From: Tricholomella constricta
Taxonomy: Eukaryota > Basidiomycota > Agaricomycetes > Agaricales > Lyophyllaceae
Assembly: GCA_013368375.1 (NCBI GenBank)
Contig: JAACJP010000013.1
Location: forward strand, 806,001 to 870,000
DNA length: 64,000 nt
Reading direction: 5' to 3'
Below, piece by piece: positions 43,148 to 52,476 of the stretch. The first letter of the stretch is position 1, and each line of letters starts with the position of its first letter. Made by a program: the position numbers and the translations under genes. The notes under the pieces were generated by a model that saw only the letters and a list, made by a program, of their open reading frames with translations, was not told the DNA's origin and did not search any database.

Positions 43148-43254
43148 TCTGTATTATATAATCTTTAGACTTATATACACCACTACTACACACAATCCAA
43201 TACGCGGTCGTGTTTAGTCCGGTGTGAACCTTAAGTCTACAACCCACCCTTACA
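43148..43254 (+). repeat. Element A 5' LTR, second part
   Basis: Remaining 107 bp of the LTR of A after the B insertion; identical by eye to the end of 54975-55165. The 3' border is CCCTTACA at 43254. Confidence 0.95.
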
Positions 43255-43313
43255 GTTTTTTAAACACCCTTGCTTCAAGGGAACACCCCTACAATTCCAA
43301 ATTTTATTGTGAC

Positions 43314-46300
43314 ATGTCCAATAAAAATAGAAAGAAGACTTCGAAACCGAAGTCTTCTGACCGAATTCGGTCGAGTTCTGTTGCTCCGGACAACCCGCGG
43401 GAGCCAGATGATAATCCCTCGGGGAGTGGAGTTGCCGAAATCGGAGGCAATAACGAAGTGCCGCGTGACGTGGCGACGACGACACTTGATGATGACTACC
43501 ATCATCAAGAGGACGAACGCAGCAGCGGTCGCCCTCAGAGCGCGGTACTGGCCACGGCCAGGATAACCCCGATAGTGGAGACTATCGAGAAACTCGAGTC
43601 TAGCGACAGGAAAGCCCTGACCTCGGAATTACAAGGACAGGACAGCGATGAGAAAGGAGGAGTATTTCCTCATCCCTTCGATAACATATCGAGGAAGTCA
43701 GTCAAGATGCGGGATGACGAACATCGCCATACCGCCATTTTCGGCGAAAGCGAGCTGACGGATTTACCGGACTCGCGATCATCGAAGACAATGTCTACGG
43801 CCACCCGTCGAAAACGACGGGCGGACAAGAAACCGATGAAAGAGGAGACGAGAAGCACCAGAGTGCCCCCGTCTACTGCAGTAGACGATAAGGATCTACT
43901 GATTGAAAGCATCGTACTAGGGGTACGAATGCTCAGTCGAGACGGACTGATGCCCGCTCGAGAGACACTGGTAGAATTAGTTAACGATGCATTCGTGAAA
44001 TGCGTCGGGATGTCCGACAGCGAAACAGCTATTGGGCACTACCGGGAACTGGTAGTAGAGAACATTGTTCTCCAACTACGAACAGGGGGAAAGACCGGGG
44101 TGACCCCACCCCGGGAAGAATTGGTCAAACGAGTAACGAGCGGCATTCGAGAATGCGCCTCGGGACTCGCTGATAGTGCCGTAAACGCGCCGCGACTGAG
44201 TAGTCGAGGAGAGCGAGGAACGGAACCACTGCCATTGTCCACCGACACGATGGAAGTGGTGAATCAGAGTTTGCGAAAGCCGCGTCAAATAGACGAGACA
44301 AGCTCGCAAGCAAGGACAAGGCATGCGGCATATGAGCGAGCCATGAACCCACCCCAGGCGGGGCAAACAACCACGTCCGCTAGCCGGACAATGGAGCTAT
44401 CAGGAGCGGGACCCACGTCGTATCGACGAGGACCATCATGCGATGACGAAATAGTCACACATTGGGGAACGCCTGAGGGTACTAGGAACGAGCAGGTTCA
44501 ATGGACGCGTAGAGGAAGTGCACAGATCAGTCTGGACACTACCAGGCCAAGGCAGGGGACGGGGAGCGTGAACAATCACGTACCCGACGAGGACGAAGAG
44601 GTATCAGATTCCGAGGAAGAAGGGGAATCTGAGAGCGAAGTCGACGAGAGGAACGACTACGATCGGAGGTCTGCTCAAGGATGCCGATCAACGACGAGGA
44701 GCGTGCAAGGAGGGATACCACGACCTGGGTCAGGGCGTGGTATACAAGCGGGAGCTACGGTCAGAGCACCGCAGAACCCAACACAGAGCTTAACATCTCC
44801 ACAGCCGCAGTACTACGGCAGTGTTCGACTTCCAAGTAGAACACCGGGCGCTGCGCCAGCAGAGACACAGAGGACGCGGGATGCTGCGTCCAGGCCGGTG
44901 AGGTCGTTTGGATCTGGCGGGTTGCAACGCCAAGGCGACTACCTGCGGAAGGTGCATGGGCGGTACCACGCAACTATTGATGAGAAGCTGGAAAGCCCCA
45001 TCGCGCTACCGCAAGGTATTAAACCAGGCGGACTAAGAGTTCCAATGCCCGACTATTATGGGGGAACACCAAGTATGGAAGTATTCGATGCTTGGTTATA
45101 TGGATTGCTCTGCTGGATGGAAATCAGCCAGTTGGGAGGGGACGAGCGTGAACGGGAAAGAATCTCGTACACAGGAATGTACCTCAAAGGACCCGCCGCG
45201 GTGTGGTTTACGGATAATGTCGATGGCATTAACCGACGACGCCGGGAATGGTCCCTCAAGGACGTGATAACGGGATTGTACGACCGTTTTATTCACGAGG
45301 CATCTTTACAGGATGCATACGTCGGATTTGAAGGCGCGACGTACAACAACGAGGGAGGAATTAGCGAATTCTTCCATCAATTAAAGAGGTATGCGGAGCG
45401 GATGGCGATGCAGCCTGACCCGTATACGTTCAAGAGGAGATTCCTGTTAGGAATTCCCCGGTATCTGCGAAAGGAGATACTGAGCAGAGGATTCACGGCG
45501 GAAACGTCGCGAATGAGCGAAATACTCGAGGCCGGCATGAAAGTCGAGCAAGCCAACAGAGTACTGCGAGGATACGACGAGTATGAATCGTCGATCAAGA
45601 AGACGCAGATAAAGTGGGAGCCGCCCAGCCCGAAAACTACGGGTAAGCCCGACACTGGGGGTCGGGGAGCGTACAGAGCGACGCAGGGCGGTGGGCAGAA
45701 GGTCGAGCCCAGAATGGATAACAAGGAGAAGAAGCCGAGTGTAACGGCAGGAAAAGACACTGGAGGGGATACCAAGTCCCCAGCAGAAAAGCGGCTAGCT
45801 TGCTTTGAATGCGGCAGCCTGGAACACTTTGCGCGGAGTCGCAAGTGCCCCAAAAATAAAGCACACACCGCGCGATTGAACGCGGTGCGAGATATTGTGG
45901 ACGATACGTCGGACACAGAAGAGGCTGAGGACAGCCATTGTGAAAGACATAGCTGTGACAGGCCACCCGGCAGGTCACTAGGAACGGTTCAGGAAGAACC
46001 GGAAGAGGAAGAGACGCCCCTCATCGGGGAACAGTACGAGTCCGAAGGCGAGGATTATGCCCTCGAACAGTACGAGGAGTATGATACGGAGGACGGGGGA
46101 TGCACGGTCGAACGACTGTGCTACGGTCGAGCCGTAATTGAAGAAGAGGAAGATGACGGACTCCCACTGCTAGTGGAAGTCAGTGACAGCGAGTCGGAAG
46201 ACGAGGGAGAAAGTGCCCAGGTCTTCGCAGCGCGAACGGAGATGGGACCGGGGGCGGGCCTGCATCCTATTGTGGTTAAGAAGTCAACACGACTACTTAA

Positions 46301-46763
46301 GCGACCGACACGCAAAGCAACGGAGCGTCAGTGCTTTACAGCGCTGGTGGAAATCAACGGGCTGAAAGCGTTTACGCTTTTTGATTCGGGCTGCACGGCG
46401 GAAGCGGTGTCGCCGGAATTCGCGAGAGTTGCGAATATGAAGGTGCATCAGCTCGAAGAGGTGGTGCCATTGCAACTTGGAACGAAAGGGAGCCGGTCCG
46501 TTATTAACTACGGGACGTCGGTGCCACTACGGTATGAGGCCGTGGATGTCCAAGTATACTTTGACATCGTGAACCTAGATAAGTACGACACCATTATCGG
46601 AGTCGCACTGATGAGGCAGCTGGATATCGAGCTCGATTTCAGGCATAACTGCGTAAGAGTAGCGGGGATACCAGCCCCGACGTTTACGGTCGAAGAAGAG
46701 ACGCGGGAAATGGCGCGCCGCAGCGCATTGCGACGCAGCGACGCGGGACACAGTCATGAATGA
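43314..46763 (+). CDS. Element A Gag-protease
   Basis: 1149 residues from the first ATG of the frame. The N-terminal ~550 residues are charged and disordered (Asp/Glu/Arg-rich). A gypsy capsid domain follows from about residue 575 (MPDYYGGTPSMEVFDAWLYG to KVEQANRVLRGYDEY). Then comes a zinc knuckle, CFECGSLEHFARSRKC, with CX2CX4HX6C instead of the usual X4 spacing; acidic tracts; and an aspartic protease (FTLFDSGCTAEAVS, later YDTIIGVALMRQLDI) at the C-terminus. Here, unlike in B, the protease is in the gag frame. The stop TGA at 46761-46763 is followed in the same frame by pol. Confidence 0.93.
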   Translation: MSNKNRKKTSKPKSSDRIRSSSVAPDNPREPDDNPSGSGVAEIGGNNEVPRDVATTTLDDDYHHQEDERSSGRPQSAVLATARITPIVETIEKLESSDRKALTSELQGQDSDEKGGVFPHPFDNISRKSVKMRDDEHRHTAIFGESELTDLPDSRSSKTMSTATRRKRRADKKPMKEETRSTRVPPSTAVDDKDLLIESIVLGVRMLSRDGLMPARETLVELVNDAFVKCVGMSDSETAIGHYRELVVENIVLQLRTGGKTGVTPPREELVKRVTSGIRECASGLADSAVNAPRLSSRGERGTEPLPLSTDTMEVVNQSLRKPRQIDETSSQARTRHAAYERAMNPPQAGQTTTSASRTMELSGAGPTSYRRGPSCDDEIVTHWGTPEGTRNEQVQWTRRGSAQISLDTTRPRQGTGSVNNHVPDEDEEVSDSEEEGESESEVDERNDYDRRSAQGCRSTTRSVQGGIPRPGSGRGIQAGATVRAPQNPTQSLTSPQPQYYGSVRLPSRTPGAAPAETQRTRDAASRPVRSFGSGGLQRQGDYLRKVHGRYHATIDEKLESPIALPQGIKPGGLRVPMPDYYGGTPSMEVFDAWLYGLLCWMEISQLGGDERERERISYTGMYLKGPAAVWFTDNVDGINRRRREWSLKDVITGLYDRFIHEASLQDAYVGFEGATYNNEGGISEFFHQLKRYAERMAMQPDPYTFKRRFLLGIPRYLRKEILSRGFTAETSRMSEILEAGMKVEQANRVLRGYDEYESSIKKTQIKWEPPSPKTTGKPDTGGRGAYRATQGGGQKVEPRMDNKEKKPSVTAGKDTGGDTKSPAEKRLACFECGSLEHFARSRKCPKNKAHTARLNAVRDIVDDTSDTEEAEDSHCERHSCDRPPGRSLGTVQEEPEEEETPLIGEQYESEGEDYALEQYEEYDTEDGGCTVERLCYGRAVIEEEEDDGLPLLVEVSDSESEDEGESAQVFAARTEMGPGAGLHPIVVKKSTRLLKRPTRKATERQCFTALVEINGLKAFTLFDSGCTAEAVSPEFARVANMKVHQLEEVVPLQLGTKGSRSVINYGTSVPLRYEAVDVQVYFDIVNLDKYDTIIGVALMRQLDIELDFRHNCVRVAGIPAPTFTVEEETREMARRSALRRSDAGHSHE

Positions 46764-46766
46764 CTA
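46761..46766 (+). promoter_or_regulatory. Candidate stop-codon readthrough site between gag-pro and pol of A
   Basis: The gag-pro frame ends TGA followed by CTA, and the reading frame then continues open into RT without any shift. UGA CUA is the best known leaky stop context. The alternative is a CGA-to-TGA mutation in a once continuous frame, as seen at 48117. Confidence 0.5.
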
Positions 46767-48411
46767 CCGCGGGAAGGACGAGTGCGAGTGGTCAAAGATG
46801 CTGATGAACGACCACCGCAACAGGGACTGGCATTGAGCGAGCCCCTGATGATATTGGAGAGTGATTATTCGGCGAATAACGGCCGAGAATCGGGGACAGC
46901 GCACCGGGTTAGGGAACCGGGAGAGCCGCAGACGGCTAAACGACGTCAGCAGGTGGTGATCGAGGAAGAGGTCGACATAGAAGCGTCAACAGCGGGAATG
47001 GGCCTGCCACGGTCGTTCCCAGTGATAATGGAAGACGATGACCTCTTGACAACGGAGGACATCGAGAGAATGGTGGATGAAGCACCCGACATTCTCAAGA
47101 GTGGCAGATCAAAGTATCACACTCTGAAGGACCTGCGGGAAATCGAGGAGATCGTGCAGGAATTCACGCGATCGCGGTACCCCGACCGGGTACAGCGAGA
47201 GGCGATACGCGCCACATTTCCGGTTATACCGGAAGACGAGGACCCGTTTACAAACCCGCAGCTAAGTGAAGCGCTGAGAGCGGTGACGGACCTACAGCAG
47301 GAGAGAGTGGCCGGGATGGGCACCCTCACGGAAGAAGACATACCGAGGCTGCGCGCAGCCTGGATGGAGTCCTGTAAGGACATACTGCATGGGGTACCGG
47401 AGGAACTGCCGCCAGTACGAGGTGTGAATCATCACATCAATTTAATCGATGACGACAAGTTGTATCATTACCACTTGCCGCGGTGTCCGGATTCACTCCG
47501 GACGCAACTTATGGAGAAAATAGCACGGTATACGCGTGCCGGCTGGTGGGAATCAGTGCAGACGTCGCAGGCGGCGCCGATGCTGTGTATTCCGAAGAAG
47601 GACGGCCGACTGCGAACAGCAGTCGACGGTCGGAAAAGAAATGCGAACACGATCAAGGACGTGACGCCATTCCCGGACCAGGACCAGATTAGACTGGACG
47701 TGGCGAGGGCGAAGATTCGATCAAAAATCGACTTTTCAGATGCGTACGAACAAGTACGCGTTCATCCACCAGACGTGCATAAGAGTGCATTCGCGACAGT
47801 GTTTGGCACGTTTGTGAGCCACACTATGCAAATTGGCGACTGCAACGCACCCGCGACGTTCCAGCGGGTGATGACAATGATATTCCGAGACTTTATCGGT
47901 ATATTTTTACATGTATATTTGGATGATCTATTTGTATTTAGTTCATCGGTAGAGGAGCATGAGAAGCATCTCAAGCTTATATTCAATAAAATTAGGGAGA
48001 ATAAGTTCTACCTAAAAGAGGAGAAGTGTGAGCTCTACTCGGATAGAGTAGACTGCTTGGGGCATGTAATCGACGACAGGGGATTACACGCAACGGCGGA
48101 CAAGATGGCGCGCATTTGAGAATGGCGCAGGCCGAGGAACTATGGAGATATCCAGAGGTTCCTGGGCCTTGTACAATATCTGGCACACTTTTTACCAGAT
48201 ATATCGGCATACACGACGCCGCTGTCAGCGATGACGCAGAACGGACAGGCGTTCGCCTGGCGGCCATTACACGAGTCGTGTTTTCAGGCAATAAAGGACG
48301 CGTGCTGTAGGACACCGGTACTAGTACCGCTGGACCACAACAAAGATGAACCGATATGGGTTATCTGCGACGCGTCGGTGTCCGGAGTCGGAGCGATGTA
48401 TGGACAGGGAC
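46764..48411 (+). pseudogene. Element A Pol, first part (RT), with nonsense codon and insertion
   Basis: In frame with gag-pro, this reads an acidic N-terminal linker, then RT: PMLCIPKKDGRLRTAVDGR, KIDFSDAYEQVRV, GDCNAPATFQRVM, catalytic HVYLDDLFVFSS, LGHVIDDRGLHATADKM. At 48117-48119 an in-frame TGA interrupts the conserved stretch between MARI and EWRRPRNYG, where Arg (CGA) is expected. The frame then continues through the connection domain (FLGLVQYLAHFLPDI) and the start of RNase H (VICDASVSGVGAMYGQG) until element C cuts it at 48412. It resumes in phase at 50158. This copy cannot make full Pol. Confidence 0.9.
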
Positions 48412-48591
48412 TGTAAGATTGTTGAGTCTTGAGGTCCTAGCTTCAGTCACAAGTGTGTTTGATCCAATTCTATAGTGAGAAGAGCGAGCAACACAGGCGT
48501 AGTGAAAGTAAAGCAATGGTAAAAACTAGAGCCCGTGGGAATAAGTATCCGGCATGATATACTCCAGTGTCACCCAGTCACAACCCTTACA
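48412..48591 (-). repeat. Element C LTR, left copy
   Basis: 180 bp, same as 49973-50152 by eye; the 3' LTR if the purine tract beside it marks orientation. Confidence 0.95.
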
Positions 48592-48737
48592 TTCTCCCCC
48601 TCTAGAATCAGCCCCAAGGATGACTCTATCTGAAGAAAAGATGGTGGAAGGGAAAGGGTGACGAAAAAAGGAAAAAAAATGGTTGTACCTGGTAAAACAC
48701 TACCTAAAGAGTCCATCAGGTAACCAAATGAAAAAGG

Positions 48738-49176
48738 GGGTCGTCCATCGTCCAGTCGAGTGAAAACATGTCGGAGTAATTACTCCAAAGGCCCCACCCC
48801 CAAGCATGACCTGGGGCTGACGAGGGAATCAGAGGAGGCACGGAGGGAACCGATGTTAGATGCTCCCAAGGCCTCTCAACGAAAGAACCAAAGATAGGGC
48901 TCGTATGGAACGAATGATAGTCGCGTCGACAGGGTGATGGACAACCGGTAGAAAGGAGGTGGTCCAGTACCCGGGGTGAGCGAGAGCGTGTCGGAGGAAT
49001 TACCACAAAGACCCCACCCCCAAGCGTGGCCTGGGGCTGACGAGGGAATCAGAGGAGGCGCGGAGGGAACCAATGGTAGATGCTCCCAAGGCCTCTCAAC
49101 GAAAGAACCAGAGATAGGGCGCATATGTAACGACCGCTGCTCGGTGTCAACGAGAGTGATGGACGATGGTGGATTG
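48738..49176. repeat. Tandem duplication inside element C
   Basis: Two diverged direct copies of a unit of about 220 bp (roughly 48738-48957 and 48958-49176) share long words such as CCTGGGGCTGACGAGGGAAT and GATGCTCCCAAGGCCTCTCA. The borders are approximate. No conserved reading frame explains them. Confidence 0.85.
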
Positions 49177-49972
49177 GGGACGGAAACACCATGGAATACC
49201 TAGAGGATATACCTCAGAGTACATCTCCAGCCTATGCATGGAGGAAAATGCGGATACTTCAAGGTCCCATGCAATAAAGCACCAAGGGGTGAGTAGCAAA
49301 GGCACTGCAGAGGATGATGACCAGATTTCGGAGCAACCAATATGAATGATGGTAGGAGGGTATGGGGAGGTGAAAGAGGCCCAAAATGCGAAGAGAATGA
49401 GCCCAGAACCAACCCAAGGTGGTGGGAGATGGTTGGGGTAGGAGGGATGGGGATAAAAGCACCAGAACGGGTGCAGGATGCGAACCGTGGCGCGGATAGC
49501 TGTAGACCCAGGTATCGACGGAAAGCGGCAGCCAAGGGCTACGCAGCGAACTTGGAATCGAAGGAATCGGCGCAGTAGGTCGCGAGATATCAGCCAGACA
49601 ATGTCAAAACATGAAAAGCAATGGTGAGGGGGAAGGAGTTGGCAGAAATGGATGATCCAGGGGTCAAAATGTGCGCAACAGCGAGGGCCGCATCCACGCA
49701 GTATTGGCCCAAGAGATACGCGCCTTCGTTCCAAAGATATGACCCAAACTTCCTGCCACATCATCACCACCCCACCAGGCCCAGTCCCAAACCTCTACCA
49801 CTCTCCACCCAATCCTTCCAGCAACCAGTAGGACTGGAAAGCGAACTGAATCACTGCCCAGAGAAGCCTAGAAAGGTGGATAGTCATCCAGAGAACAGCT
49901 CAGAAAGCTGTGGGTGCTGTGCCAGCAGGTCTCTCCACTATAGCCCCAGAGAGGCTGGGAAACACAAAAAAG

Positions 49973-50152
49973 TGTAAGATTGTTGAGTCTTGAGGTCCTA
50001 GCTTCAGTCACAAGTGTGTTTGATCCAATTCTATAGTGAGAAGAGCGAGCAACACAGGCGTAGTGAAAGTAAAGCAATGGTAAAAACTAGAGCCCGTGGG
50101 AATAAGTATCCGGCATGATATACTCCAGTGTCACCCAGTCACAACCCTTACA
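49973..50152 (-). repeat. Element C LTR, right copy
   Basis: 180 bp, same as 48412-48591 by eye; followed by the duplicated GGGAC. Confidence 0.95.
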
Positions 50153-50157
50153 GGGAC

Positions 50158-52415
50158 CGACATGGCAGACATGTCGGCCGGCGGGATTCATGTCCCGCAA
50201 ATTCACTGATGCGCAACGGCATTATCGTGTCTTCGAACAAGAAACGATAGCAATACTGGAGGCTCTCCTCAAATGGGAGGACAAGCTGATCGGGTACCGA
50301 ATACATGTGGTAACCGATCATAAAGCGTTGGAATTTTTCCAGATGCAGAGGCGACTATCTAGTCGCCAGACGAGATGGATGGAATATCTATCTCGGTTCG
50401 ACTTTGACATTAGATATGTCAAAGGCTCATTGAATAAGGTGGCAGACGCTCTGTCCAGATACCACGAAAGTGATGTCTGGGATGATAAGTTCACAATGAA
50501 CGACTACGTCAACGCTGACGTCCGGCTGGATCCCAGGCATGATGATCTGCCTTGGGATAGAGTGCGGGAGGTAGTGGATCAAGTCGTCGAGCGGCAGATC
50601 CAGATGAAGGAGATCAAGCAGGAGCACAGCAGCATAGCAGTGCTCCGGGACATGGTACAAGAAAGAGATGTGAGGGCGGCAGCGCTAGCAGCGGCCGCAG
50701 AGACGGGTGAGACGACGTTACCCAAGGAAGGCGGGGAAGATGACCCCACCGTCTTTAAATCGAGGGACCGCGGGACGCATCTGCGGGTACAGGTCGAGAA
50801 CGGGGCAGGGAATGAAACATTCCTGGCCGCGGTGATAGCGGGTTACGAGAGCGACCCGCTGTTCAAGAAGATAGTAGGTGCACCAGCACAGCATCCGTCC
50901 TTTCGAGTAGCCGAGGGACTGGTGTTGGGGAAAAACAGGGGCGGAGAGGAGGTGCTATGCATCCCATCCGCGAAAAACGGAGAACAGTCGCTGCACGGGC
51001 AAGTTATTGACCGGGCACATAGAGTGGTTGGACATTTCGGTCCGCAACGCACCGCCGACTACGTGAGACGGTGGTACTGGTGGCCGCGACTTCAGAAGGA
51101 AGTCGAGATTTTTTGTGCGTCATGCCAAACGTGCATGACGACGAAGGGAGAGTACCGAATGCCCGCGGGGCTGGTACACTCACTACCGATACCAACGACA
51201 CCATGGGAGTCGATTGGGATGGACTTCGTGGGACCATTCCCGGAAGTAGACGGATACAACTATTTATGGGTAGTGGTATGCAGGATGACGTCCCAGGTAC
51301 ATCTGGTACCATTGAACACGAGAACGACAGCATCACAGTTGTCGTGGATATATATGAGGGAAGTGGTGCGTTTGCACGGTCTCCCCAGCTCGATCGTGTG
51401 CGATCGAGACCCCAAGTTTACGTCGAAGTGGTGGAAGGAACTACATCGACTAATGGGATCGACATTGTTAATGTCGACAGCATTCCATCCGCAGACGGAT
51501 GGAGCGACGGAGAGAGCAAATCGGTCGATCGCACAGATCATCCGAGCATGTATTCGCCCGGACCAGAAGGACTGGGTGGTGGCGCTACCGATGGTCGAGT
51601 TCGCGATAAACTCGAGCATTAGTGCAGCGACGGGGCTCGCACCGTTCGAAGCAAACCATGGGTTTATACCGACGGTTATGACAAAAATAGACTCGGGGAC
51701 GAAGGCGCCACCGGGAGTACAGGAATTCGCAGCCAATGCGCTGCGGAATATGGCAGCAGCACATGACGCGATTATCGCGGCGCGTACGTTTCAGAGGCAC
51801 CACGCGAATACGCGTCGACGCGCTGACCCAACGATAAGTAAAGACGACCTCGTCTACTTATCAACGGACAACTTATCTTTGCCTTCGGGAAGGGCAGGTA
51901 AGTTGTTGCCTAAATATGTGGGCCCGTATCGGGTCCTCGAGGCATTTCCGGAGACATCCAACTATGTATTGGAATTGCCGGAAGCACTGAAGAAACGACG
52001 GATACATCCGCGGTTTCATATATCAAGATTGCGTCCGCATCAAGCGAACGACGATGCACTGTTTCCAAACAGAGCGACACCAGAGGTTTACGACTTCGGG
52101 GCCCCGGAGGAGGCGGAATACTATGTCGACGAAATAGTCGGACATCAGTGGAACGGGAAGGAGGTGTCCTTCCTCGTTAAATGGACGATGGGCGACTCTA
52201 CATGGGAGCCGCTCAGCACATGCGAGGAACTCGAGGCACTGGACAGCTACCTCGAGCTTATTGGGGTCAAGGACTGGAAAGTCCTTCCCCGCAGGGCTAC
52301 AATAACGGTGCGCGCCCGAACGGGAGCGCGGAGCGCAGCACAAAAGCAGACAGGACGCGGGGGCGCCGTCACGGGATCGAGGAGATCACGGGACGGGAAG
52401 AAAAAACCGGCATAA
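50158..52415 (+). CDS. Element A Pol, second part: RNase H, integrase, chromodomain
   Basis: Resumes the Pol frame after element C, in the same phase (C plus its duplication is 1746 nt). RNase H continues (GFMSRKFTDAQRHYRVFEQE, VTDHKALEFF). The integrase has an HHCC finger (HRVVGHFGPQRTADYV, CASCQTCM) and a D-D-E core: MDFVGPFPEVDGYNYLWVV, IVCDRDPKF, TAFHPQTDGATERANRS. A chromodomain follows (YYVDEIVGHQWNGKEVSFLV, DSTWEPLSTCEEL). The end is a basic Arg/Lys tail. No further stop or shift is seen, so apart from the UGA at 48117 and element C the gene is intact. Confidence 0.94.
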
Positions 52416-52476
52416 GCCGAGAAGTCACAAACACGAAAGTGTGACGTGTTGAATTTTCTTCAGCACCATCACCACG

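Larger units (their letters stand above)
48412..50152 (-). mobile_element. Small non-autonomous LTR element C, inside pol of A
   Basis: Two identical-looking 180-bp LTRs (48412-48591, 49973-50152; TGTAAGATTG...CCCTTACA) flank 1381 bp without a supportable gene. The target duplication is GGGAC (48407-48411, 50153-50157). On the minus strand a purine tract (TAGAGGGGGAGAA) abuts the left LTR, so the element reads leftward. It has no gag or pol and must depend on another element's proteins, like TRIM or LARD elements. Its LTR ends (TGTAA, CCCTTACA) resemble those of element A, which could be the helper. Confidence 0.93.

Noticed and set aside
48860..49130. Minus-strand frames in element C with repeated peptide words such as PGHAWGWGL
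   Set aside because: The peptide repeats only reflect the tandem DNA repeat; no start, domain or conserved frame.
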